Origin: Mytilus edulis
Taxonomy: Eukaryota > Mollusca > Bivalvia > Mytilida > Mytilidae
NCBI RefSeq assembly: GCF_963676685.1
Contig: NC_092344.1
Coordinates: forward strand, 94,642,749-94,706,748
Reading direction: 5' to 3'
DNA: 64,000 bases
In this document: one piece after another, positions 46,945 through 57,424 of the stretch
Numbering within the stretch: the first letter of the stretch is position 1
How the letters are laid out: every line of letters starts with the position of its first letter
The notes under the pieces: model-generated
Told to the model about the DNA's origin: nothing
Databases searched by the model: none
What the model saw: only the letters and a program-made list of their open reading frames with translations
Translations under genes and position numbers: made by a program

Positions 46945-47121
46945 AAAAAATCCTGTAAAAAAATTAAAAACAAAATTTAACCGGGATGTGTTATCTACAT
47001 CTTTTCTCCTAAGATCAAATACAATTGACTTTGATTTAATGATAGATCCTGGGAACAATGAAAATGAAAATATTGCAGTCGGAAAGAGAATTCGAGTTTA
47101 TAAAGATGACTTAATGGGACT
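46945..47121 (+). CDS. Putative secreted protein, candidate exon 4 (phase conflict)
   Basis: An open frame reads FNRDVLSTSFLL, SNTIDFDLMIDPGNNE and IAVGKRIRVYKDDLMGL, ending in the perfect donor GTAAGT (47122). The RIxVxxDDLMGL end fits the expected continuation of the exon 3 domain. Two acceptors are possible: TTTGATTTTAG (exon from 46945) and CTTTTCTCCTAAG (exon from 47014). Both require phase 2 entry, while exon 3 leaves in phase 1. A missing intermediate exon or a one-base indel would explain this; otherwise the exon belongs elsewhere. Confidence 0.35.
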
Positions 47122-47842
47122 GTAAGTAACACAAATATATAAGTTGTCATTTCCTTGCATATTCATAAATTGATGAATTTGAAAACTTTAAAATTTAATT
47201 TACAACATTCTGAAAGGTACATCAGAAAAGTACAAAAGTTCCATAGAAAAATAGACTGTGAAGTACAAATGTATAAACAGCCAGGCTGCGTATTTTCGGA
47301 CTATGTATCATCAAATTAACCATTGACATGATACCCGAAGATTACCGATTGAAATGGGATCCCGATATGAATTTAAGTCTAAATATTATAATTGATGCAA
47401 GCACGTGCGACAGTATACTTACGATTTCTCTACACACCGAAAACGCGGAGGGGTCCGAATCCCATAGAACAATTAAAGTTTGTAATGGACGGTAAACACA
47501 ATAAGGATCTGATTCTAATATGACGTGCTTCTTTAACTTTGTTAAAAACACCGTGAGAAAATTCTCGATATAGTTAAAGCAGACTTCGGCCCTCGGGACT
47601 GATCTAGGTTTTTCGTCGTGATACAGCATGCGATACGGATTTTGTCATGTATTATTCTGTTTATCATAAACACTGGACACTTTTAATTTGCAAAACACTC
47701 ATTTGCAAATCCGCCGCCGCCTCAAACAAGAGCTACAATATCATGTATATAACCAAAATGTGCGGAATTACATGGGATTCAATAATTTCATTGGTTTTAT
47801 ACTGTTACTTTCATATTTATTTTGCAATTTGAATTATAAAAA

Positions 47843-48066
47843 CATGGGATTTTCAATATCCCATGGGACAGGGCAAAATCCCATGGGATTTACCATTATC
47901 CCATGGGATTTTGGTTAAATCCCATGGGATTTTTTTTGGTCCCATGGGATTATTGTAGTCCCATGGGATATTTGTTGTCCCATGGGACAAAAAAAATCCC
48001 ATGGGACTATAATTATCCCATGGGATTTTTAATATCCCATGGGACAAAATAAAATCCTATGGGATT
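47843..48066. repeat. Array of 11 TCCCATGGGA palindromes at 19-21 bp spacing
   Basis: Palindrome centres fall at 47863, 47883, 47903, 47924, 47944, 47963, 47982, 48001, 48020, 48039 and 48059. Ten are perfect; the last reads TCCTATGGGA, and a half-site ACATGGGA lies at 47843. The ~10-bp spacers are AT-rich and differ from one another, while the 10-bp dyad is constant. The spacing is close to two helical turns. This is not a CRISPR (repeat too short, eukaryotic context). The two small frames across it are artefacts. Confidence 0.9.
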
Positions 48067-49475
48067 AAAATTATAAATATATATAAATATAAAGTTATGT
48101 GTATGTTACAATGAATGCTGTTTGGTAGAAAATGTTTTAAATGTATACGAGTTTTTTTATATTTTTTTATATATACATATATATAATTTTTTTTAAATTT
48201 TGTCACAAACATGTTTTTTATTTGTTTATATGACAATAAAGATTATTCTTATTTTGGAATGTATAATAATAATATTTTACAGTCAAAGAATAAAGTCCTT
48301 TCACTGAAACAAAATGATGAAATTTCTAAATAAATGAAAAAATATTGTTTTGAAATCTTTGTCTTGTTTATTCTATTATGAAAAATAGAACTGAAAAAAT
48401 ATTTCATATTCTGACTGAATAGTTCACTCTTTTCATGAGGTAAGATTTTCTTTGTTATAGGTTCATTGCAATACTTGTATAGGCAAACGATTTGAATTAT
48501 AATATATAACTTTGTGGTGTACATAATAGTATGCTTATATTTGCAAATTTATAATATAAACACTTTTTGTTAAAGTTTTTGCTTTCTTTATTCACAACTT
48601 GCTATGTACAATTATTCAGTCCACTATATAAGAGTGAAGTCAATAAATAATTTCATTCACTAGAATATTCCTGCAATTCTTAGACAAAACATTTTTTCAA
48701 TCTGTTCTTCAAAGATCTTCCTCTGTACATCTTTATTGAATCGAGAGATTCAAATGAGAAGACAAAGCAAGTTTATTTGGACAACAACATTCTAATATCT
48801 TGTTCATTCGTTCCATCTTTCAATTGATAATTACATTGTTGTATTTATATGATCAAGTTCTTGTGCATCAATGATCGTGATGATATGACTCCTTTTTGTT
48901 TATAGTCATCATGTTGAAATTTCCTCTTTCAAATAAATGTAGGAAAAAACATGTTCCATTTCAAATTAATAAAAAAGTCGCACTATGGAGAAAAATATCA
49001 GCTTTAAGTTTTCCGTTCAGTAATGATCTGTGAATGATGACCATGAAAATCCAGATTTCTGACCTACAAATACACAAACTCAAAAATTATCAGTGAAGAG
49101 ATCAATAAAATGGCTATTTTATCATGTTTATGATTAATATGATAAACTTTCATTTAAATATTCAAGTACTAAATTACAGAAATCGCTTAAATTTTATAAT
49201 AGTTTAGTTAAAGTACAGCTTATTTAAAATTATAATAAAAAATATAGGCCAGCGTTGAGTTAAATAAGATATTACATTTTAAATGCCAAAAAATGGCATT
49301 TTCGCACCAAAGGGAGATAATTTGGAGCTTTTTCAATGATATATGCATTTTAAAAGTCATCTGGGGCCAAACCGAATTGATTGTTTTGAATGATTTGGTG
49401 TACCATATTATAAAGATATAAATAAATTGAGTTATGAAAAAAAAATATTAAAACATTTTTCTGAAATTGTTATAC
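48067..49475. other. 1.4-kb AT-rich sequence, nothing identified
   Basis: Only short features are visible, such as the dyad AATGCCAAAAAATGGCATTT near 49282 and GCACCAAAGGGAGATAA near 49303, a motif I recall as common in molluscs. Confidence 0.3.
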
Positions 49476-49479
49476 CCTA

Positions 49480-49745
49480 GAGCCTCCTTAAATGTCATTT
49501 GATCTCTATTGGAGAAATGTCTCATTGGAAATCAGACTGCTAAGTGTTTCTTATTTTTATATCAACCCAGCCATATTATACCTGTTTTGGTTAGTGTTGA
49601 CTTTTATAGATTACTATAACATGTATAGGGTATGGGTTTTCTCATTACTTACAGGTCATCAATGGCCTCTAATAAGTAATTACAATGCTTACATCCACTA
49701 AATTGAACTCTGATGGATAGTTTTCTCTTTAATCATACCACATCT
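49480..49745 (+). repeat. Family A-related repeat, diverged
   Basis: CATTTGATCTCTATTGGAGA, AATGTCTCATTGGAAATCAG and a terminal AATCATACCACATCTTA mark a duplicated 3' end of family A flanking about 200 bp. Confidence 0.4.
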
Positions 49746-50434
49746 TATTTTAATAAATATTTAATTATTATTCAAGGACAAAATTTTTTATAACAGTGGA
49801 CTTACCATTTAGGCTTTGTTGACCTCTGTAAATCTTATTTTGTTGATAATTTCTTCTGTTTATAGTTTCCCCTTTATCTTTCATGTTCTTGCCCTACACA
49901 TAAAAGGGTAAACATCATTTAATGACAAAAGTAACTACTACATGTATTACATAATTAGTAGGCAACTGAAAATTTTGTCTTATTTGTATATAACATCAAC
50001 TTACTCATCATTCTTGCTGTTCAATATCATGAATATTATCATTATTCTATGAATATGAGGTCACAGTAAAATTAACCTTGGCAGGCAGACATCTTTTTTT
50101 ATTTGATACCTTGTAGTCATTCCATACAACAAATAGACCTATGCTTAAAAAATCTAATGCCAAAATTAAAAATATGTTTGTTTCCCCTCCCCCCACACGG
50201 GTCAAAAATAAGCGCCCGGGTCAAAAAATTATTTTCCACAAAAAAATCGAAATTATTTTTTTCCTGAAAATAATTTGTTTCCATTTTTGGAAAGTGCTTG
50301 AAAGCAGAAGGATTGATAATCTAAATAAATACACTCAAATTGAGCACAAACAACTGATAAGTGGCCTGGACTGGACAAGTCAAACCATTCATGTGACCAT
50401 GCTATGACAATCACATCCAGTTAAAAAAAACTAG

Positions 50435-51695
50435 AGGCTCTCAAGAGCCTGTGTCGCTCACCTGTTAATGTGTTTACTGATGTCGGCCATCTTCGTTGGT
50501 AGGCGGGTCATTAGACACTTTTTTTTTAAATAGATACCCTAGTATTATGATTGTGGCCAAGTTTGGTTAAATTTGGCCAAGTAGTTTTAGAAATGATTTT
50601 TATACAAGTTACAAAAATGACGAAAAGTTGTTCAATATTGACTATAAAGAGCAATAACTCCTTAAGAGGTCCTCTAACAATTTTGATCATGCTGACTTAT
50701 TTGTAGATCTTACTTTGCTGAATATTATTGCTGTCTACAGTTTATCTCTATCTATAATAGTATTCAAGATAATAACCAAAAACTGCAAAATTACCTTAAG
50801 ATCACCAGTTTTAGGGCAGCAACCCAACAACAGGTTGTCCAATTCAACTGAAAATTTGTGAGGGGATATATCTTATTCTGATGGACATTTAAATCTTGAA
50901 AGATTTGCCCTAAATGTCTTAGTTTCAAAGATATAAAGCAAAACCTGCATTTTACCACTATGTTCTAATTTTAGCCATGTCGGCCATTTTGTTTGGTAGG
51001 CTGGGTCAGCGGACACATTTTTTAAACTACAAACCACAATGATAATTGTGGCCAAGTTTGGTTAAATTTGGCAAAGTAGTTTCAGAGAAGAAGATTTTTA
51101 AAAAAGTTACAAAAAATGATGAAAAGTTGTTAAAAATTGACTATAAAGGGCAATAACTCCTTAAGGGGTCGACTGACAATTTTGGTAATGCTGACTTATT
51201 TGTAGGTCTTACTTTGCTGAACATTATTGCTTTTACAGTTTATCTCTATCTATAATAGTATTCAAGATAATAACCAAAAACTGCAAAATTTCCTTAAAAT
51301 AACCATTTCACAGGCAGCAACCCATCAACAGGTTGTCCGATGCGTCTGAAAATTTCAGGGCAGATAGATCTTGACCTGATCAACAATTTTACCCCTGTCA
51401 GATTTGCTTTAAATGCTTTGGTTTTTGAGTTATAAGCCAAAAACTGCATTTTACCCCTATGTTCTATTTTTAGCCATGGCGGCCATCTTGGTTGGTTTGA
51501 CAGGTCACGCCACACATTTTTTAAACTAGATACCCCAAGGATGATTGTGGCCAAGTTTGGTAGAATTTGGCCAAGTAGTTTCAGAGGAGAAGATTTTTGT
51601 AAAAGTTTACGGACGACGGACGCAGGACGACAGACGACGAACGCCAAGTGATGAGAAAAGCTCACTTGACCTTTCAGGTCAGGTGAGCTAAAAAA
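50435..51695 (+). repeat. Composite repeat family K, forward copy
   Basis: Begins with the hairpin GAGGCTCTCAAGAGCCTGTG and GTCGCTCACCTG and ends AGGTCAGGTGAGCT, giving inverted AGCTCACCTG ends. Two internal units of about 500 bp, starting near 50505 and 51000, share GTGGCCAAGTTTGGTTAAAT, GGGCAATAACTCCTTAAG and AACAGGTTGTCC. The end (51605-51645) is GACGAC-rich. The small minus-strand frames are repeat-derived. The surrounding CCCCTCCCCC (50187) and GGGGGAGGGG (51732) are an outer inverted pair. Confidence 0.7.
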
Positions 51696-51739
51696 ACCTG
51701 CCTTCCTGGTCTGTTTACAAAGGGTAGACCCGGGGGAGG

Positions 51740-52120
51740 GGAAACAGACATTCTTTTAAATGTGGCCTGATAAAATGACAAAACCAAGAAAACTTATCAT
51801 TGACCAAAGAACAATAAAATGCGGTCATGGTTTATATATGAATCTGCCATTCAGACATGCACACCTTACAATCGTTTCATATCTACCAAATATAATCTAC
51901 CTGTAACTTTAAACATATGATAAACTGACAAAACAATGCAGTGTTTCATTGACCAATGAACCATGCATGAAAATGAGGTCAAGTTCATATAAAATATGAC
52001 AGACAGCTAAGTGCATCTTACAATTATTTCATTCACTAAATAAAGGGGCCTTATTGCTTACAGTATCCGGAAAATAGACCAAACCACAAAAACTAAATAT
52101 TTTCAAAGTTCCTTATACCC
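51740..52120. other. Sequence with no identified feature
   Basis: No gene or clear repeat visible. Confidence 0.3.
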
Positions 52121-52124
52121 TGCC

Positions 52125-52235
52125 AATTTGTTATGGTTGTGCCTGTTCCAAGTCAGGATCCGATAATTCAGTGATTGTCGTTTGTTTATGTGTAACATAT
52201 CTGTTTTTCAATTTTTTTGTACATAAATTAAAGCA
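52125..52235 (+). repeat. Family A fragment (5' part)
   Basis: GTGCCTGTTCCAAGTCAGGA, GTCGTTTGTTTATGTG and TTGTACATAAATTA. Confidence 0.6.
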
Positions 52236-52337
52236 CATTTGTACCATTGTACATGAAACACAAAGCTCATCACTGAGATAGTAGTCTCAGATAGAGGGAG
52301 GCGGGGTCAACCAAACTCCCCTATTCAATCTGAATGC

Positions 52338-53010
52338 AGGACAGAAAGTCATAGTCAAAAAGTCACACACTGTCACAGGACAAAAAGTCACAATTTAGTT
52401 TTGAGATTATATTTCTTTGAACAAGAAAACACTCTTTTTGTATTTTTCTTGAAGTTTTATACATGAACATGATGTAGCAACTTTTAAATTAAAATTTATT
52501 AAAAACAAATAAATCAGTGCATTAGATTTGCGCACATTACCATTACATTTGCACACAAAAATCATTACGTTTGTGTGCAGCTTTTGATTACATTTGCACG
52601 CATTTTTTAACATGTAAATATAAAAAAAAAGATATATAGTATGATTGCCTTTTACAGCTGACTATGCGGTATGGGCTTTACCTCGGGCTTTGCTCATTGT
52701 TGAAGGCTGTTTGGTGACCTATGGTTGTTAATGTCTGTGTCATTTTGGTCTCTTGTGGACAGTTGTCTCATTGGCAATCATACCACATCTTCTTTTTTAT
52801 ATTATGAACAATTTCCTAAAATTAAAAATGAATATATGTAATAAAAAGAAGATATTTCAAAATCTTTTTTCATTTATATTCAGTCAATTGTCAACAAATT
52901 GTTTGTGACTTTTTGTCCTATCAACTTTGTTACTTTATGCCTGAGTTTGACATGTGTTTGACTTTTTGTCCTGTGACTTTTTGTCGGAATGTCCTGTGAC
53001 TTTCTGTTCG
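52338..53010. mobile_element. ~670-bp inverted-repeat element with GACAAAAAGTCACA motifs
   Basis: Left end AGGACAGAAAGTCA with GTCAAAAAGTCACACACTGT and AGGACAAAAAGTCACAA. The right end mirrors it with TGACTTTTTGTCCTGTGAC and TGTCCTGTGACTTTCTG. The motif ACAAAAAGTCACAGG is repeated two to three times per arm. ACATTTGCACAC-type repeats (52505-52605) and a family A 3' fragment lie inside. No target duplication fixed; no ORF. Confidence 0.55.
52640..52800 (+). repeat. Family A fragment (3' part), inside the 670-bp element
   Basis: GCTGACTATGCGGTATGGGC, GTTGAAGGCTGTTTGGTGAC and GGCAATCATACCACATCTTC. Confidence 0.65.
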
Positions 53011-53201
53011 TTTACCTTCCATCTAAATCAGTGAACTGAATAATTGTTTTTTGCAGAAGTCCGGGGAGTATTAAAAAATCACATGTGCAAGTTGAGAGTC
53101 AACACTTACACAGGGACTACACAATACTTTCTGTATCTGTATCTGTATGTGTACGTTGAAGATACCAATTCTGGCTTTTACTCAACGGGAGAGAGAGACA
53201 C

Positions 53202-53987
53202 CTATTGGCGGTGTTGGAGAGCAGCCTTGAAGCTCTCAACTGTATCTGCGCATACAATACGATCCTCGAGTTGGTTCCAATGTAGTACACTCTTGACGAA
53301 GAATGAGTTCTTATAGGGATCGGTGTTGCTTGGAATAGTATCTAGTGCCTTAGAATTGTTCTTTACTGAATTTGTCACTATATTGGCACATACAAAATTG
53401 TCAAATGTTTTAGGTTTGATTTTCCTCTTAGGTTTACTTTTAACAAGAAAATCGTCGGGATTAATAGCTGGGACCAACCCCTCAACCACTTTGTACAGAA
53501 ATACTAGCCGTTGACTTGTTCTTCTTGTTTGTAGGTTGTCTAGTTCTAACTCGGCTAGCATTTTGGTGACCGACCCCTCTTCTCTAGACCTATAGTCGCC
53601 TGTGATGAATCTAGCTGCTCTGCGTTGTATTCTTTCCAATTGATTTATATCATGTTGTGTATATGGGTCCCATATTATGGCACCATATTCCATAGTTGAT
53701 CGTACTAATGATATATATGCGGTCTTTTTGCAATCTTTTGGGCAGAAGCGTAGATTTCTTCTTAGAAAGCCGAGTGTCGAATTGGCTTTCTTGGCAACGT
53801 TTGAGATGTGCGTGGTCCATTTTAGGTCTTCTGATATTTGTAAGCCTAGATATGGGTTGTGTTGGACTTGTTGTAGTACATGTCCGTCTAGGCTGTACAT
53901 CTTCTGGCTTTTATTCTTAATGCTAAGTATATAGCACTTCTTTGCATTGAAGCGCATGCCCCAGTTTGTGGCCCATACTTCTAGGTT
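53202..53987 (-). CDS. LINE reverse transcriptase C-terminal domain (after an in-frame stop)
   Basis: Same frame as the upstream ORF after the TAA at 53988-53990. It contains MRFNAKKC (matching the NPxKC-type motif after the polymerase fold), YLGLQISEDLKW, STLGFLRRNLRF, YGAIIWDPYT and ERIQRRAARFITG, the usual thumb and C-terminal region of CR1/jockey-clade polymerases. It ends FKAALQHRQ and TAG. With the upstream ORF it would make one polyprotein; the separation rests on a single substitution. Confidence 0.8.
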   Translation of the reverse strand, partial: NLEVWATNWGMRFNAKKCYILSIKNKSQKMYSLDGHVLQQVQHNPYLGLQISEDLKWTTHISNVAKKANSTLGFLRRNLRFCPKDCKKTAYISLVRSTMEYGAIIWDPYTQHDINQLERIQRRAARFITGDYRSREEGSVTKMLAELELDNLQTRRTSQRLVFLYKVVEGLVPAINPDDFLVKSKPKRKIKPKTFDNFVCANIVTNSVKNNSKALDTIPSNTDPYKNSFFVKSVLHWNQLEDRIVCADTVESFKAALQHRQ

Positions 53988-55631
53988 TTAAAGGTCTCGT
54001 TGTAGGAGTGTGTGGTCATGTTGACTATTTATGTTCCTGTACAGGAGGCAGTCATCTGCGAAAAGTCTGACAGATGATTGTACTGAATCTGGAAGGTCGT
54101 TTATGTGGCAGAGGAAGAGAAGGGGTCCTAGTACTGTACCTTGTGGTACACCGGAGTCAACTGAAGCTTCTTCTGATTCCTCCCCATCTACGACAGCTTT
54201 CATTTTCCTTTGGGTTAGGAACATCTCCAACCATTTGTTTAGTGGTCCTCTTATACCGTATTCGTTCATTTTGTGCAGTAGTTTGTTGTGCGGCACAGTG
54301 TCAAACGCTTTGGAGAAGTCCAGTATAGCTACATCAATTTGTTTTCCTGCGTCGAAGGCTTTCATGAAGTCGTGTAGTGTGACTAGCAGTTGGGTTTCAC
54401 AGGAATAGCCTGACCTGAAGCCATGGTTTAGTGATGTAAGTACTCTGTGCTTCTCTAGATGTTTGAGTATATGTCTACAGATTATATGTTCCAGTAGCTT
54501 GCATGGTACAGATGTTAAGGATACTGGTCTGTAGTTTTCTGGTGCATGTTTGTCTCCCTTTTTGAAGACACTTGATATGTTTGCATTTAACCAGTCTCTT
54601 GGTAATGTACCAGTGTTGATGGATTTTTGGAATATCATTGTAAGTCCAGGTGCTAGTTGTTTTGAGCATTCTTTCAATATACGGTTTGGTATGCCGTCTG
54701 GTCCTGATGCCTTGGATGTATTCAGTTTTTTCAGCAGCTTTTCGACTCCATCTGTATTTATGTATAAAGGAGGTATTGTGCTTTTTATGTGCTTTGATGT
54801 TGTTGGCAGAGTTTTGTCTTTATTTCTTGTAAATACTGAGCTGAATTGTTTGATCAGTAATTCTGCTTTCCCTTTGCTGTCATTGATTAGGTGGCCGTTG
54901 CTTTTAAGGGGTGCTATTCCTATGTTGTCCTGTTTCCTTGATTTTACATATTTCCAAAAAGGTTTTGAGTTGTTGTTTTCTAGCCCTTCTAGGATTGTGG
55001 TATTAATGTAGTTATACTCAGCTTTCCTGATTTGCCGCTTACATTCTTTTTGGAAGTGCCTGTAGTTGGTCCAGTTGTTGGTTTTCTTTGCCTGTTGGTA
55101 TAGCCTTGTTTTCTTTTTAAACATTTTCCTGATTTTATGATTGATCCAGGGTAGACTGGTTTTAGATCGGATGAGTTTTGATGGTATATGGTTGTCAAGG
55201 TTAGAATAAAGGTCTGTCTTGAACTTGTCCCATAATTCCTGTACTGTGCCACCTGAATGATACATTTCAATGATGTTGGTTGAAAGGATAGTCAGGTCTT
55301 TGTGTAGATCTTCCCATTTTGCTTTGGAGTATATGTAGCATTTGCGTGGCTTCTTACTCTGATAATGTGGTTTTGTGTCGCAGTCTGTTACAATCATATC
55401 GTGGTCAGATATTCCTGGAGCATTAGAGGATGTTTTGATGAGTGACGGGTTTGAAGTCAGCACTATGTCCAGTAAGTTATTGCCTCTTGTTGGTGTTTCA
55501 TGTATCTGTGTTAGTGAGTGTGATATGATAACTTCCATTAGAGCTATTTGGATTTCCTTGTCTTGTGCATTTTGGTTTACTGACATGGTGTTCCAGTTTA
55601 TGTCTGGGCAGTTGAAATCTCCAGTTAGCAT
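53988..55631 (-). CDS. LINE endonuclease (C-terminal part) and reverse transcriptase, 547 aa
   Basis: Residues 1-80 hold the end of the APE-type endonuclease: MLTGDFNCPDINW and the catalytic GISDHD (73-78). The reverse transcriptase starts at about 302 with SKASGPDGIPN. It has ILDFSKAFDTV (metal-binding Asp, about 436-446), GVPQGTVLGP (494-503) and the catalytic LFADD (523-527). The ORF stops after TLLQRDL at TAA; related proteins continue with QNLEVWA-like sequence, so CAA to TAA is likely. The first Met is not a true start, because homology continues upstream in another frame. Activity would be copy-and-paste retrotransposition; this copy is probably dead. Confidence 0.85.
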   Translation of the reverse strand: MLTGDFNCPDINWNTMSVNQNAQDKEIQIALMEVIISHSLTQIHETPTRGNNLLDIVLTSNPSLIKTSSNAPGISDHDMIVTDCDTKPHYQSKKPRKCYIYSKAKWEDLHKDLTILSTNIIEMYHSGGTVQELWDKFKTDLYSNLDNHIPSKLIRSKTSLPWINHKIRKMFKKKTRLYQQAKKTNNWTNYRHFQKECKRQIRKAEYNYINTTILEGLENNNSKPFWKYVKSRKQDNIGIAPLKSNGHLINDSKGKAELLIKQFSSVFTRNKDKTLPTTSKHIKSTIPPLYINTDGVEKLLKKLNTSKASGPDGIPNRILKECSKQLAPGLTMIFQKSINTGTLPRDWLNANISSVFKKGDKHAPENYRPVSLTSVPCKLLEHIICRHILKHLEKHRVLTSLNHGFRSGYSCETQLLVTLHDFMKAFDAGKQIDVAILDFSKAFDTVPHNKLLHKMNEYGIRGPLNKWLEMFLTQRKMKAVVDGEESEEASVDSGVPQGTVLGPLLFLCHINDLPDSVQSSVRLFADDCLLYRNINSQHDHTLLQRDL

Positions 55632-55740
55632 GATGGTTTGATTTTTGTTTGAAATATTTTTTCAGAATGTCAGCAAAAAAGAATCACTGGTGACAGGGGA
55701 GTGTAACCGATGAATTGATCCTGAATCAGATAAGATTTTC

Positions 55741-55911
55741 CCGGTACGTCTAAACACCGCTCAGGAGGACCTCCTGGGTGCACACATGCAGGACATACAA
55801 AGTGCACTCATGGCAGACCCTATATAGTCGCCGTCGTATCTGCACACATGATGGATGTATATATTCGTTATAGATCGTCATACACTTCTCATTTTAGAGT
55901 TAAATTTGCAA
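55741..55911 (+). repeat. Solo terminal repeat of the GTACGTCTAAAC family, joined to the LINE
   Basis: GGTACGTCTAAACACCGCTC, GGACCTCCTGGGTGCACAC, GGACATACAAAGTGCACTC and ATTTTAGAGTTAAATTT follow the left arm of the element at 58810-60423. No opposing arm was found nearby. Confidence 0.65.
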
Positions 55912-57200
55912 GCAACATCTTAAGATTTTAAAATAATAATGCTACTAAAAATATATTATTTCCCCCAATTTTCGCAATTTTTTCGTGAATATAAACGATT
56001 ACGAGGCCTCACGAATAAATATTAATATGAAATATACTGGAACATCGATTAGCATAGATCGAGCAGCAGAGTAAACTTCCACATAAATCTCGAAGTTATT
56101 TACGCCGGATAATATAGACTGTGCTCCTGAATAAAGTTGTCAAATACATTAATTTGTGTTTTTTACTTCTACAAGAAATTTGATTCAAATGCTAATTACG
56201 CACCATTTGCTGAGCAGAGAATCATTCTAAGCCAGGAACCGTCTATACTAACTGATAACAGTAAGAATAGAACTTAGTCTCTGTAAAAAGGCAGTCAATC
56301 CTAACAGAACTGTATTAACTTAATGATACATGTACATCAAGTTCCAGCACCTCACCAAGCACCCTTGCCTTGCATACTGAGATGGCAAACTGGTGTGTGT
56401 CAGTATTTTAATATAAAACTGCGTTGGTTCATATCGTTTGATTCAACGTTTGTTTGGTTATTTTTTAAGGATCGTTGTAAAATTATATCTAAATCTTTGT
56501 TAAAATACGATTTTAAATTTTTCAATTCTTTCTATTTCATAATTTTGTCAAAGTCTACTTTTTAAAGTTTTAAATTTTACAGAAAAAATGAATATTCCAT
56601 TTTTATTTGAAGAAAATCTTTTTGAACTGTCATGACATGGTGTTGCAAAGCTGATTACAGGTAACTATAACATACAGTAATTTTCCATTTCGACAGTGCG
56701 TGTATTCTCGGGTGTGTATAACGTATAGTTTTCTAGAGAACATCCTGTCTACGTGTAATACAGATTGATGACATTATACAACATTTCTTTGGTTAAATGT
56801 AATAAGGTATCTGTGTCCATTCCCTATTTCAACACCACTAATTTTTCGAAGAAAAAAAATCAAAAAAAAATTTATATGAAATTAAGAAGAAAAGTAGCAA
56901 ATATAAACTTCAGTAATTGCGCATTGAGTAAACATAATTCCAATATTGCATGAACAAATCCGTGAGAAAACGTATATATACATGTATGAATAAAGATGTG
57001 TTTTAAAAGACCTATTGGCATTATTTCACACTAGGACCTAAGACAACTAGAACTAAGCAATGGTTGATCCAGAAATTTTCATAAGTGGGGACTCATTGAC
57101 TGCCTTAGAGTGTTCACGTCCAGTCATGCTTCCGTGATTCCCTATATAATCTACCATTTGTTTCCAAAGATTTAGGAGGGGGGCTGGTACACACATATAT
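55912..57200. other. AT-rich sequence, nothing identified
   Basis: No exon, RNA gene or clear repeat. The small frames at 56323-56565 and 56765-56953 have no supporting feature. Confidence 0.3.
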
Positions 57201-57214
57201 ATATAAATATACCT

Positions 57215-57371
57215 CTGCGGCGGAGCCAGCCATTTGAAAAGGAGGGGGGTCTCAACCCAGGACAAAAGGGGGAGGGGTGGTTCCAACCATATGTCCCCAT
57301 TCAAATGCATTGATCGTTCAAAAAAAGGGGAGGTTCCAACCCCCGAAACCCTCCCCCTGGATCCGCCACTG
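57215..57371. mobile_element. hAT-like MITE, copy 2, with ATACCT duplication
   Basis: Termini CTGCGGCGGAGCCAG and CTGGATCCGCCACTG are flanked by ATACCT at 57209-57214 and 57372-57377. The interior holds GGAGGGG runs and CATTCAAATGCATTGATCG as in copies 1 and 3. The 137-residue minus-strand frame that crosses it is not a gene. Confidence 0.65.
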
Positions 57372-57424
57372 ATACCTAGTATGCATATAATTAAGAACAG
57401 CTTTGAATATATGCATATAAAATA

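Larger units (their letters stand above)
53127..55740 (-). mobile_element. CR1/jockey-like LINE, minus strand, nearly full C-terminal part
   Basis: The element reads leftward: broken endonuclease N-terminal region, endonuclease C-terminal motifs, reverse transcriptase, C-terminal domain, then a short 3' UTR. It ends in an ACAGAT hexanucleotide repeat (53127-53150), typical of CR1/L2-type 3' ends. Upstream of 55631 the endonuclease continues in other frames: IHRLHSPVTSDSFF, then ADILKKYFKQKSN. Two frameshifts lie in poly-T and poly-A runs near 55674 and 55645. It is cut at about 55740 by a terminal repeat of another element. Confidence 0.8.

Noticed and set aside
47342..47629. 95-aa minus-strand ORF
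   Set aside because: Looks mildly protein-like, but I recognise no family, start context or exon signals and could not link it to a repeat; not enough to call a gene.
47843..48066. Possible CRISPR-like array
   Set aside because: The repeat is only 10 bp, spacers are ~10 bp and AT-rich, no cas genes exist and the host is clearly an animal.
54550..55011. 153-aa plus-strand ORF and other plus frames over 53-55.6 kb
   Set aside because: Antisense shadows of the minus-strand LINE polymerase.
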